Below are positions 26,469-36,452 of a stretch of DNA of 64,000 nucleotides, piece after piece. Each line of letters begins with the position of its first letter. Position 1 is the stretch's first letter. The position numbers and the translations under genes were made by a program. The notes below the pieces were generated by a model. It made no database searches and was not told the DNA's origin. It saw only the letters and a list, made by a program, of their open reading frames with translations. This stretch comes from Streptomyces roseicoloratus. Lineage in GTDB: Bacteria; Actinomycetota; Actinomycetes; Streptomycetales; Streptomycetaceae. Location of the stretch: assembly GCF_004117935.1 (NCBI RefSeq), contig NZ_SDOY01000062.1, positions 39,961 to 103,960 on the forward strand, written 5' to 3'.

Positions 26469-28274
26469 ATGAACACGAACCACGACGATTCGTCCGGCTT
26501 CCACGACTCCTCCGACTCCCGCGCTTCCTCCGACTCCCCGGGCACCCATGGCTCGCTCAGCGGTCACGGCTCCCACGGATCGTCCGCGGCCGAGCAGATC
26601 ACCCTGCGCGGCCCGGCCGAACTGGCCGACGCGCTGCCGTTCATGCTCGGCTTCCATCCCAGCGACTCCGTCGTCCTCGTCGCGCTCCACGGCGAGCACG
26701 GACGCTTCGGGGGCCGTGTCAGGGTCGGCATCCCCGACTCGCCGCGGGAATGGCCCGCCATCGCCGAGCACCTGGCCGACTGTCTCGTCGAAGGCGCCGG
26801 CCGACGGGGCGAGCGGCCCGACGCCATCGTCGTCTTCCTCTGCCAGGAGCCCGGCCCCGGCGAGACCGGTCGGCGGGTGATGGAGCGGCTGCGTCCGTTC
26901 GCCCAGCGCCTGCGCACCACCTGCGGAGCACTCGACATCCCGGTCCTCGAAGCCCTCTGCATCTCCGACGGCCTCTACTTCTCCTACTGCTGCCCGGACC
27001 TCCGCTGTTGTCCGCCCGACGGCACGCCCCTGGCCCTTTCCGGTACGTCGGTGATGGCGGCGTCCGCGGCCTACGCGGGCCTTCAGGTGCGCGGCACCCT
27101 CAAGGACATGGAGGCGCGGCTGAAGCCGGCGGGGACCGAGGGCGAAGCGGCGCAGCGGGCCGCGCTGAACGAGGCGGCGACGGTCATCGTGCCGAGGATC
27201 CTCGAGGGGCCCGCGAGCGGCCTCGGCCGGCAGGAGACGCGCGAGACCACCCTCGGCCTGGTCCGGCGCCTCATCGAGCGGTTCGCGGGATCGCCCGAGA
27301 TCCCGGCGCCCCGGTCCGCCGGCGGTGCGGGTGCCGTTCGGCCGAGGCTCGCCGGGCAGGTGCTCACCGTCCCCGGCGCGCCGACGGGCACGTCCCTGGC
27401 GGACGCCAGGGACGACGAACTGCTCACGCCCGACGAGGCGGCCACACTGATCCTCGGTCTGCAGGACCGCGACACCCGCGACCAGGCCGCCGAATGGATG
27501 GAGGGCCCGGAGGCGGTTCCCGTGCTACGGCTCTGGCGCGCCCTGTCCCGGCGCTGCGTGCCGCCCTATCAGGAGTACGCGGCGGCTCCGCTGACGCTGG
27601 CCGGCTGGGTCGCCTGGTCCCTCGGCGACGAGCCCTCCGCCCGGGTCGCCCTCGGGCTCGCCCTCGAGGCCGACTCCGACTACCTCTTCGCCCGGCTCCT
27701 TCACCAGGCGTGCAACGAGGGCCTGGACCCCGAGGCGCTGCGCGAGTGCCTGCGCAAGGAGCGGGACGCGCGCCTGGCCGCCGAACGACGGCGCGGTGAG
27801 CCGGGCCCAGGACGCGGCACGGAGCCCGGCATCGCTCCCGACTCCGGTCCTGGCCTCGCCGCCGGATCCGATCCGGGGCTCCGTCGTGTCTCCGACTCCG
27901 ACCTTGGAGCTCCCGCTGGTTCCGACACGGGTACCGGCACGGGCACGGGCACCGCCACCGGCGCCGGCGTCGCCGGTGGCGTTGCTGATTCCGCTCCCCA
28001 CCCTCGCTCCGGCTCCGGCTCCGGCACCGACTCCGGCACCGACTCCGGCTCCGGTGAGGGTGACGACCCTGTCGAGCCCGCCGGTCGCGGGGAAACCGGC
28101 CCGCGGCGTCCGGGGAGTTCCGCGGCTGCCGTGCGGGCCCGGCGGCGGCAGCGGGCGCGGCAGACGGCCCGGCGCGCAGCGCGGGGGACGGGGCCGCGGG
28201 CCGCCGAACTCCGGTCGCCCCGGCGGGCGGTGGTGCGGCGGACCGGGCGGCGCGGTGCCAGGAGCGGGACATGA
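26469..28274 (+). CDS. DUF4192 domain protein
   Basis: About 601 aa from ATG 26469; ATG at 26400 is possible but overlaps the DnaA-box repeat. A short Ser/Asp/His-rich N-terminus precedes the DUF4192 signature ELADALPFMLGFHPSDSVVLVALHG (about 48-72). The domain runs to about 430, with EALCISDGLYFSYCCPDLRCCPPDG (Cys-rich, about 163) and MEGPEAVPVLRLWRALSRRCVPPYQEYAAAPLTLAGWVAWSLGDEPSARVAL-type C-terminal helices. The last 170 residues are disordered, with GTGTGTGTATGAG and SGTDSGTDSGSG runs and a very Arg-rich end. Function of DUF4192 is unknown; it is restricted to actinobacteria. Position after recQ and behind DnaA boxes hints at a DNA-related role (inference). Confidence 0.75.
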   Translation: MNTNHDDSSGFHDSSDSRASSDSPGTHGSLSGHGSHGSSAAEQITLRGPAELADALPFMLGFHPSDSVVLVALHGEHGRFGGRVRVGIPDSPREWPAIAEHLADCLVEGAGRRGERPDAIVVFLCQEPGPGETGRRVMERLRPFAQRLRTTCGALDIPVLEALCISDGLYFSYCCPDLRCCPPDGTPLALSGTSVMAASAAYAGLQVRGTLKDMEARLKPAGTEGEAAQRAALNEAATVIVPRILEGPASGLGRQETRETTLGLVRRLIERFAGSPEIPAPRSAGGAGAVRPRLAGQVLTVPGAPTGTSLADARDDELLTPDEAATLILGLQDRDTRDQAAEWMEGPEAVPVLRLWRALSRRCVPPYQEYAAAPLTLAGWVAWSLGDEPSARVALGLALEADSDYLFARLLHQACNEGLDPEALRECLRKERDARLAAERRRGEPGPGRGTEPGIAPDSGPGLAAGSDPGLRRVSDSDLGAPAGSDTGTGTGTGTATGAGVAGGVADSAPHPRSGSGSGTDSGTDSGSGEGDDPVEPAGRGETGPRRPGSSAAAVRARRRQRARQTARRAARGTGPRAAELRSPRRAVVRRTGRRGARSGT

Positions 28275-28452
28275 GGGCCGTGACCCGGCGGGCAGCAGAG
28301 GCGTTCACCTCTGTGGCGGTTCCGCAGAAGCCGTGCCGCCGACCCTCGGCCGGACCGGCGGACCGCCGGGACCGACCCCCAGGGCCTGGTCACGGCCCCG
28401 TCCGGGCCCTGCCGGGCCGTCAGGACCCCACAGAGAGCGCCGCGCACCCGTC

Positions 28453-30513
28453 ATGGCCCCCAGCACCGCCCAGGCCCCCGGAGCCTCCGCCGGACACCCG
28501 CCCCACCGGGGAGCGACACCGCACGGACCGGGCGCGGTGGCCCGGCAGGGCGAGCTGCCCGCCGTCCACGACGCCCTCGTCGGTGTCGCCCTGCCCGCCC
28601 TGGCCGTCAGCCCCCGGCACGGACAGCTCACCGGCGCCGGCCTCGAAGGGGTGTTCCTCGCCGGACGGAGACTCCTCTCGCGCTGCGTCCTGCGCGTCGC
28701 CGGACGCGAACCCGTCCCGCTGCAGAGCCGCTCGTCCGGCGCCGAGCGGGCCGACTTCCTGGGTGTCCTGCGCGCGCCCGGGGACCTCGGGCCGGACCCC
28801 GGCCTCGTCGTCGAGCGCAGCCGTGACGCGGACGGGACCGAGCGGATCACCCTGCGCGGCTCCGGCCCCCGGCCGGTGCGGGTACCCGTGGAGCTCGCTC
28901 TGGGCACGGATCTCGCGGACCTGGGCGCGGTGGCGGCCGGTCGGCCGGGACCGGAGCTGTCCGCCAGCGTCCACGGCACCGGACTCCGCTGGACGGCCGT
29001 CGACGGCACCGCCGTCACCGTCGCGGCAGACCCGCCGCCCAGCGAGGCGTTGGCGGCGGCCGGACTGCTCCGCTGGGACGCCGAACCGGCCTCCGGCGCC
29101 CCGTTCGTCCTCACCCTCCGCGTCCGTGCCGAGCGCGCCGGCCGGCCGCAGCCGGCCGGTGCGGGGCGGCCCGGCGGGCACGTCCTCGCCGACGCCGTCG
29201 CCGAGGGCGACGACCCGCGCCTCGGTCCGCTGCTGCGCAGCTGCGTCGCCGATCTCCGCGCGCTTCTCCAGCGCGACCCCGCCCATCCCGCCGATGTGCA
29301 TCTCGCGGCCGGCATCCCCTGGCGCTGCGGGCCTGTCACCGCCGAGGCCCTGTGGGCCGCGCGCATGGCGCTCCCGCTGGGCACGCGGCTCGCCGCGACC
29401 ACGCTGCGGGCTCTCGCCCGGACGCAGCTCGGCGGCACCGGGGCAGGCGCCGGGCGCATCCCCGGGCCGCTCCGGGACGCGGGGCCCCTCCTGCCGCCCC
29501 GGTGCACCGGTGTCGAGGCCACCCTCGCCTTCCCCGCCGTGCTGGCCGAGGCCTGGCGCTGGGGGTTGCCGGAGTCCGACCTGGCGGAGCTGCTGCCCGC
29601 CGCGGAACGCTGCCTCGACTGGCTGCGCGGCGCGGTCGACGACGACGGATTCGTTCCCGACCCGTGGCCCGCCGGCCCCGCGCGGGCCGAGACACAGGCG
29701 CACGCGCACCGCGCGGCCGTACTCGGTGCCGATCTGCTCGACGCGTTCGGGCGGCCCGGCGCGGACGCGTGGCGGGAGTGGGCCCGGGCCCTGAGGGAGC
29801 GGTTCCGCGCCCGGTTCTGGCTCGACGACCCGGCGGGCGGCCGCCCGCTGCTCGCCCGCATGCCCGACGGCCGGCCGCTGCCGCAGCAGGGCGGCTGGGC
29901 CGCGCACCTCCTCGACACCGGGCTCACGGCCGCCGGACGGCCCGCGCCGGGACTGCTCGACAAGGCCCGGACGGAGCGGCTGGCCCGGCTGCTCGTCTCC
30001 CCGGCTCTCGACTCGGGCTGGGGACTGCGCGGGCTCGGTGAGAAGGAACCCGGCTACCAGCCGTTCGGGCACCGGTCCGGCGCGGTGCGGACGCACGAGA
30101 CGGCGGTCGCCGTCGCCGGGCTCGCGGCGGCCGGTCAGGAGGGCGCGGTCGCCACGCTGCTGCGCGGCGCGCTCGACGCGGCGGAGGCCTTCGAGTTCCG
30201 GCTGCCCGAGATGTACGCGGGGGAGCGGCGGGCGCAGGGTGCACCCGGCGCGTCGCCGGTGCCGCACCCGGCCGCGTGCCGTCCCGCCGCGGTGGCCGCC
30301 GCGGCGGGGGTGCACCTGCTGACGGCCGTGCTCGGGATCCGTCCCGACGCCCCCGGCCGTACGGTCGCGCTGGATCCCGTGCGCTCGGCCCCGCTCGGCG
30401 AGGTGCGTCTGTCAGGCCTGGTGGTCGCGGGTGCGCCGTTCGCCGCCCGCGTCGGCCGGCTCGGTCTGGGCATGGTCGAGGAGGCGGCCCCGGGCCTGCA
30501 GCTGGGGGTGTGA
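28453..30513 (+). CDS. Glycogen-debranching-enzyme-like protein (GDE_N_bis family)
   Basis: 686 aa. The N-terminal beta-sandwich (about 45-260) has VSPRHGQLTGAGLEGVFLAGRRLLSRCVLRVAGREP, typical of the glycogen-debranching N-terminal domain. An (alpha/alpha)6-barrel follows (about 270-660), with DVHLAAGIPWRCG, TGVEATLAFPAVLAEAWRWG and SGWGLRGLGEKEPGYQPFGHRSGAVRTHETAVAVAGLA, where acidic residues near E and H would act in glycoside hydrolysis. Probably an alpha-glucan-modifying enzyme; exact reaction uncertain. ATG 28453 has only AGAGAG upstream. It starts 178 bases after the DUF4192 stop and is co-directional, with no hairpin between. Confidence 0.75.
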   Translation: MAPSTAQAPGASAGHPPHRGATPHGPGAVARQGELPAVHDALVGVALPALAVSPRHGQLTGAGLEGVFLAGRRLLSRCVLRVAGREPVPLQSRSSGAERADFLGVLRAPGDLGPDPGLVVERSRDADGTERITLRGSGPRPVRVPVELALGTDLADLGAVAAGRPGPELSASVHGTGLRWTAVDGTAVTVAADPPPSEALAAAGLLRWDAEPASGAPFVLTLRVRAERAGRPQPAGAGRPGGHVLADAVAEGDDPRLGPLLRSCVADLRALLQRDPAHPADVHLAAGIPWRCGPVTAEALWAARMALPLGTRLAATTLRALARTQLGGTGAGAGRIPGPLRDAGPLLPPRCTGVEATLAFPAVLAEAWRWGLPESDLAELLPAAERCLDWLRGAVDDDGFVPDPWPAGPARAETQAHAHRAAVLGADLLDAFGRPGADAWREWARALRERFRARFWLDDPAGGRPLLARMPDGRPLPQQGGWAAHLLDTGLTAAGRPAPGLLDKARTERLARLLVSPALDSGWGLRGLGEKEPGYQPFGHRSGAVRTHETAVAVAGLAAAGQEGAVATLLRGALDAAEAFEFRLPEMYAGERRAQGAPGASPVPHPAACRPAAVAAAAGVHLLTAVLGIRPDAPGRTVALDPVRSAPLGEVRLSGLVVAGAPFAARVGRLGLGMVEEAAPGLQLGV

Positions 30514-30559
30514 GCGGAGCCGCGAAGAAGTGGGAGCGGATCCTTCGGGCGGAGGTTTT

Positions 30560-30583
30560 TATCGTCAGGAAGACGACTATGAT
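30560..30583 (+). promoter_or_regulatory. Candidate self-operator and leaderless promoter of the Nudix regulator
   Basis: TATCGTC-N5-GACGACTA (30560-30579) is an imperfect palindrome. It overlaps a consensus-like -10 TATGAT (30578-30583) that ends seven bases before the ATG at 30591. A repressor bound here would block RNA polymerase. Confidence 0.5.
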
Positions 30584-30590
30584 CGCGGGC

Positions 30591-31361
30591 ATGTCTCCCT
30601 ACGACCCGTCGGCCTTTCCGCCCTTCGCTGTCACCGTCGATCTGGTCGTGCTCACCGTGCGGCGCCACTCGCTGTGCGCCCTCATCGTGAAACGGGGGGA
30701 GCCGCCCTTCCAGGGACACTGGGCGCTGCCGGGCGGGTTCGTGCGGGACGACGAGGACCTCGACGCCGCCGCGGCGCGCGAGCTGGTCGAGGAGACCGGG
30801 CTGTGCGTCCACGACCCGGGCGCCCCGCAGACCGAGCCGGGCAACGGCGCGCACCTGGAGCAGCTGGCGACCTACGGGGCGCCGGACCGTGATCCGCGGA
30901 TGCGTGTGGTGAGCGTGGCGCACCTCGCGCTCGCCCCCGACCTGCCCGCGCCCCGCGCCGGCGGGGACGCCAACAGTGCCCGCTGGGCTCCGGTCGAAGA
31001 GCTGATCGGCCAGGACGGCGCCGCCGGGCGGGAGGGCGAGCAGCCCGTGCCGCTCGCCTTCGACCACGCGCGGATCCTCGCCGACGGAGTGGAGCGCGCC
31101 CGATCCAAGATCGAGTACTCGTCGCTCGCCACGGCCTTCTGTCCGCCGGAGTTCACGGTCGGCGAGCTCCGCCGGGTCTACGAGGCGGTCTGGGGAGTCG
31201 CCCTCGATCCGCGCAACTTCCATCGCAAGGTGACCGGCACGCCCGGGTTCCTGGTTCCGGCGGGTGGCACCACGACCCGTCAGGGCGGCCGGCCCGCACA
31301 GCTGTTCCGCGCTGGTGGGGCGACGCTGCTCAATCCGCCGATGCTTCGCCCGGAGGTCTGA
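30591..31361 (+). CDS. Nudix-domain regulator (NrtR-like)
   Basis: 256 aa. The Nudix domain (about 10-150) has VDLVVLTVRRHSLCALIVKRGEPPFQGHWALPGGFV and an intact Nudix box, G-x5-E-x7-REVEE-type (GFVRDDEDLDAAAARELVEETGL). The C-terminal 90 residues (FTVGELRRVYEAVWGVALDPRNFHRKV) form the winged-helix typical of NrtR, the Nudix-related repressor of NAD metabolism that senses ADP-ribose. An intact box means it may also hydrolyse a nucleoside diphosphate. Start ATG 30591 chosen over ATG 30579 because TATGAT ends seven bases before it. No NAD-pathway gene is adjacent, so targets are elsewhere. Confidence 0.8.
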   Translation: MSPYDPSAFPPFAVTVDLVVLTVRRHSLCALIVKRGEPPFQGHWALPGGFVRDDEDLDAAAARELVEETGLCVHDPGAPQTEPGNGAHLEQLATYGAPDRDPRMRVVSVAHLALAPDLPAPRAGGDANSARWAPVEELIGQDGAAGREGEQPVPLAFDHARILADGVERARSKIEYSSLATAFCPPEFTVGELRRVYEAVWGVALDPRNFHRKVTGTPGFLVPAGGTTTRQGGRPAQLFRAGGATLLNPPMLRPEV

Positions 31362-31482
31362 CAGGCGCGGGCGAGGCCGCTCCGCGCCGCCAACCCTGCA
31401 CAAAAAGTCCGAAATGTGGCGTTATCTTGCTGGGAACAGCCGCCCTGCCGCGGAGCGGTCTCACCTACCCGCGAGAGAAGCG

Positions 31483-33315
31483 ATGCTCCAGGCCATCGGA
31501 CTCACCAGCACCCCCCGTCGGGACCGCCCGCCCGCCGTCGAGGACCTCACCTTCGAGGCCCTTCCCGGCACCGTCACCGCCCTGCTCGGAACGGCCGGCG
31601 CCGGAAAGACGACGGCCTTGCGCCTCATGCTCCAGCTCGAACCGGGCCGCGGCATCACCTACTTCCGGGGCCGCCCGCTGCACCGCGTCGCCCACCCGGC
31701 CCGGGAGGTGGGAGTGCTGCTCGGCGACGTTCCCGGACATCCCTCACGCACCCTGATCAGCCAGCTCCGCATGCTCTGCGCCGCCGCCGGCGTCCCCGGC
31801 ACCCGTGCCGAGGACATGCTGCGGGTCGTGGGACTCACCGGCGTCCACGACCAGCGCCTCGGCACCCTGCCGCTGGGCATGGACCGCCGACTGGGCCTGG
31901 CCTCCGCACTGTTGGGCGACCCGCACACCCTGCTCCTCGACGAGCCCGCCGCCGGACTCTCCGTACGCGAGAGCGCCTGGCTGTACGAGATCCTGCGCAC
32001 CCACGCCGACGAAGGCGGCACCGTCCTGTACACGACCGCCGACCCCAAGGACGCCGCCCGCAATGCGGACCGGGTCGTCACCCTCGACGGCGGACGGCTC
32101 TCCGCCGACCAGGACGCCGCGGACTTCGCCCGCACCCGGCTGCGCCCGCGGGTCGCCGTCCGCACCCCGCACGCCGCCCGCCTCGCCGCCGTCCTCGCGC
32201 AGGAGTCCCGCGCCGCCCGGCGCCCGGTGGAAGTCGTCACGGAGGGCGGCAGTCGCCTCTCCGTCTACGGCAGCGACTGCGCGAGCGTCGGCGAGAGCGC
32301 CTTCCGCAACGGGGTTCTCATCCATCAACTCGCCGAGGAGACCGGCGACACCCGCCTCTCCGCGCGGCCGCCCGCCCCACCCGCCCCGGACGCCCCTGCC
32401 TCGCCTGCTCCAGCAGCCCTGAGCGTCCCCGTCTCCCCCCAGGCCTCGGCCGCCGACTCCTCGGCAGCCGACTCCTCGCCCGCCGACGGCAAGGCCCGGC
32501 CGGCACACCCCGCCCCGCCGCGCCGCCCGCGCCGTTCGCCCCGCCGGTCCCCGCTCCGGCCGCTGCGCTACGAGATCCGCCGGCTCCTCGGCGTGCCGTC
32601 CACACCGCTCGTCGTCGCGGGTGTGCTGCTGGTCTCCGTGACCCTGGCCGTCCTGCTCGGCCGCAGCGGCCGGACCCCGCTGCCCGCGCTCCTCGCCGGC
32701 TGGCCCGGGATCTCCCCGCTGCCGCCCGCGGCGCTCGGCGCGGGGCTCCTCGGCGCCTTCTCCTTCGCCGAGGAGTACCGCTACCCCGCGCTCACCACCG
32801 GGCGCGGCACCGTCCCGCGCAGGCTGGGCCTCCTCCTCGCCAAACTGGCGGTCTCGGCGGGTGTCGGCGTGGTCCTCGCGGTACTCGTGGTCGTGGCCGA
32901 CCTGGAGGCCCTGCGGTTCGTCTACGGCGGGGAGTTGATTCCCGTACCGTCGAACTGGCCCACTTTGTGTGCGAATTGGCTCGGTCTGGTGGTCGGCTGC
33001 GCCTGGGCCGGGCTGCTCGGGGCGGGAGTCTTCCGGGCCGCGGCCGCCGGAGTCGCCGCCGTGCTCGCCGTGCCCGTGGTCTTCGCCCCGCCCCTGCAGC
33101 GGCTGCTCGCCGGCGTGCCGCGCCGTACCGTCTCGGGACTTCCCGGCCGGCTGAGGGAGTTCGCCAGCGTCGAGTGGTCGTCGGCCGCCGACCGCTGGGT
33201 GATGGGGGCGTTGCGGGTGGTGGGGCAGCCCGTGGGAGTGGCGCTGGCTCTGACGTTGACGGTCCTGCTCTGCGCCTATGTGCTCACCGGCCGTCACGGC
33301 CGCGCCCGTTGGTGA
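31483..33315 (+). CDS. ABC transporter fusion (ATPase + membrane domain) with degenerate motifs
   Basis: 610 aa. ATPase domain about 1-225: Walker A LGTAGAGKTTAL (about 34-42) and Walker B TLLLDEPAAGL (about 150) are intact. The signature is LPLGMDRRLGLA instead of LSGGQ and the usual switch His is absent (VLYTTADPKDA). A Pro/Ala/Ser-rich linker (about 285-355) leads to a membrane half with about six helices (STPLVVAGVLLVSVTLAVLL, LGLLLAKLAVSAGVGVVLAVLVVVADL, CAWAGLLGAGVFRAAAAGVAAVLAVPVVF). It may be an exporter that relies on a partner or non-canonical ATPase cycle. AGAGAAG precedes the ATG. Directly upstream of whiH on the same strand but separated by a strong hairpin. Confidence 0.75.
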   Translation: MLQAIGLTSTPRRDRPPAVEDLTFEALPGTVTALLGTAGAGKTTALRLMLQLEPGRGITYFRGRPLHRVAHPAREVGVLLGDVPGHPSRTLISQLRMLCAAAGVPGTRAEDMLRVVGLTGVHDQRLGTLPLGMDRRLGLASALLGDPHTLLLDEPAAGLSVRESAWLYEILRTHADEGGTVLYTTADPKDAARNADRVVTLDGGRLSADQDAADFARTRLRPRVAVRTPHAARLAAVLAQESRAARRPVEVVTEGGSRLSVYGSDCASVGESAFRNGVLIHQLAEETGDTRLSARPPAPPAPDAPASPAPAALSVPVSPQASAADSSAADSSPADGKARPAHPAPPRRPRRSPRRSPLRPLRYEIRRLLGVPSTPLVVAGVLLVSVTLAVLLGRSGRTPLPALLAGWPGISPLPPAALGAGLLGAFSFAEEYRYPALTTGRGTVPRRLGLLLAKLAVSAGVGVVLAVLVVVADLEALRFVYGGELIPVPSNWPTLCANWLGLVVGCAWAGLLGAGVFRAAAAGVAAVLAVPVVFAPPLQRLLAGVPRRTVSGLPGRLREFASVEWSSAADRWVMGALRVVGQPVGVALALTLTVLLCAYVLTGRHGRARW

Positions 33316-33344
33316 TCAAGCTCTGATCGAGGGGTTTCGGTTCG

Positions 33345-33370
33345 GCGGCAACTCCCTTGGGAATTGCCGC
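33345..33370 (+). terminator. Hairpin after the ABC gene, before whiH
   Basis: GCGGCAACTCCC and GGGAATTGCCGC form a 12-bp stem with one mismatch and a TT loop, 30 bases after the ABC stop. Could double as a regulatory palindrome in the whiH promoter region. Confidence 0.65.
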
Positions 33371-33387
33371 TTATGTCCGGAAAATCG

Positions 33388-33412
33388 TCAATTGCGCACG
33401 GGGTGCCGATCA
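33388..33412 (+). promoter_or_regulatory. Candidate sigma-WhiG promoter of whiH
   Basis: GCCGATCA (33405-33412) matches seven of eight bases of the WhiG -10 consensus GCCGATAA. TCAA (33388-33391) could be the -35 but gives a short 13-bp spacer. whiH is a known WhiG target in S. coelicolor; the placement here is my reading. Confidence 0.45.
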
Positions 33413-33475
33413 CCCTTTCGTGTGCTTTTCACCAAAGACCTCAAGGGGCACGGAAGCCACGCCGACAAAGGATGC

Positions 33476-34360
33476 GTGAGTACCCTTGCGCACACCATGA
33501 TGACCCCCGCCCGCCCCGTCGAGTCCGGCCTCGGCGCCCCGGGCGACCTCGACCGCTACCCCTACACGGAGGCGCCCGGAGCCGACCGCGTCGGCCCGCC
33601 GGCCTGGGACGCGACGGACGACCTCGGCCGGGTCGGCCGCCGGGCCGCCGGCAGCCGCGGCCGCGGACTCCACGGACAGCTCGTCCAGCAGCTCGGCCAG
33701 ATGATCGTCTCCGGCGACCTCGGCGCCGACCGCCCCCTCGTCCCCGAGGAGATCGGCCAGCGCTTCGAGGTGTCGCGCACCGTGGTCCGCGAGTCGCTGC
33801 GCGTGCTCGAGGCCAAGGGTCTGGTCAGCGCCCGCCCCAACGTCGGCACCCGGGTCCGGCCGGTCAGCGACTGGAACCTGCTCGACCCCGACATCATCGA
33901 GTGGCGAGCCTTCGGCCCGCAGCGCGACGACCAGCGCCGCGAGCTGAACGAGCTCCGCTGGACCATCGAGCCCCTCGCCGCCCGCCTCGCCGCCGGTCAC
34001 GGCCGCGAGGACGTCCAGCAGCGGCTCTCCGACATGGTCGAGATCATGGGCCACGCGTACGCCCAGGGTGACGGCATCACCTTCTCCCGCGCAGACGCCG
34101 AGTTCCACGCGCTCCTCATCCAGCTCGCCGGCAACCGGATGCTGGAGCACCTCTCCGGCATCGTCGCCGCCGCGCTCCAGGTCTCCGGGACCTCCGCCAC
34201 CAGCTGCGACCGCCCGAGCGAGAGCTGTCTCGCGCACCACGCCCGGATCGTCGACGCGCTCGCCGCCGGCGACGCCCTCGGCGCCGAGACGGCCATGCGC
34301 CAGCTGCTGACCGTGCACCCCGAGGTGGAGCGCGTCGTGCCGGCTCCTCGCGGGAACTGA
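33476..34360 (+). CDS. whiH: Sporulation regulator WhiH (GntR family)
   Basis: 294-aa GntR/FadR-type transcription factor needed for sporulation septation in aerial hyphae. The winged helix is at about 65-125 (LHGQLVQQLGQMIVSGDLG, PEEIGQRFEVSRTVVRESLRVLEAKGLVSARPNVGTRV). The FCD effector domain (about 150-280) has DAEFHALLIQLAGNRMLEHL and CLAHHARIVDALAAGD with the usual metal-binding His positions. A GTG at 33476 (MSTLAHTMMT) is taken as start, with AAAGGA just upstream; ATG 33497 is the alternative. Adjacent to hrdB, as in other streptomycetes. Likely controlled by sigma-WhiG and by itself. Confidence 0.9.
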   Translation: MSTLAHTMMTPARPVESGLGAPGDLDRYPYTEAPGADRVGPPAWDATDDLGRVGRRAAGSRGRGLHGQLVQQLGQMIVSGDLGADRPLVPEEIGQRFEVSRTVVRESLRVLEAKGLVSARPNVGTRVRPVSDWNLLDPDIIEWRAFGPQRDDQRRELNELRWTIEPLAARLAAGHGREDVQQRLSDMVEIMGHAYAQGDGITFSRADAEFHALLIQLAGNRMLEHLSGIVAAALQVSGTSATSCDRPSESCLAHHARIVDALAAGDALGAETAMRQLLTVHPEVERVVPAPRGN

Positions 34361-34730
34361 TGCGGGCCGTGGCCGACAGCACCGTGACGCGCGCATCGCG
34401 TGCCGCCGGACCCGAGCGGCACCCGGGGGCCCCGTCCCCGGGTGCGCCCGGGCCCGGCGGTGGGATCATGTGACGTTCCGGATGGTTCAGGGCGGATTCG
34501 CCCCACATGCGGTGTGACTCGGGCCACGCGGATTGGGCGTAACACTCCTCGAAGCCGCGCGATGACCTAAGAGGTGACAGCCGAGGAAGGAATACAGCAG
34601 CCGCTCAGGGCGCTGTGCAGTTCCCCGGTCCAGCCCGCGCCGTCGGCACATTCCCGGCCGACGGTCGTCGGCTCCGGCCCGATCCCGGGCGGGGCCGGAA
34701 GCCGTTTTCCATCGTTCCGAGAGGTTGTTC
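34361..34730 (+). other. 370-bp hrdB upstream region
   Basis: No gene. In S. coelicolor hrdB is transcribed from several promoters, one read by sigma-R; I could not find a convincing GGAAT-N18-GTT here (GGAAT at 34589-34593 has no correctly spaced GTT). 34500-34570 is relatively AT-rich (GGGCGTAACACTCC) and the likely site of the main promoter. Confidence 0.4.
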
Positions 34731-36275
<1,545 letters not shown>

Positions 36276-36336
36276 GCCTGCCCGTCGGCTGACCTCCTGA
36301 CCGTCCAGGCGCGGGCCTGGAGGTGCGCACGACGGG

Positions 36337-36375
36337 CGAGGGGCCCGGTTTTCCGTAGGGAAGCCGGGCCCCTCG
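36337..36375 (+). terminator. hrdB terminator
   Basis: CGAGGGGCCCGG (36337-36348) pairs with CCGGGCCCCTCG (36364-36375); the stem continues inward through TTTCC/GGGAA pairs, with a GTA loop. Confidence 0.8.
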
Positions 36376-36452
36376 GCGTGTGCGCGGGTGCGGGAGGGGG
36401 GTCACTGGACGACTCTGGGTGAACCGACATCACCGGAGAGTCAGGAGGCTCC

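Noticed and set aside
34589..34614. Sigma-R promoter of hrdB
   Set aside because: GGAAT is present but no GTT stands at the required 18-19 base distance.
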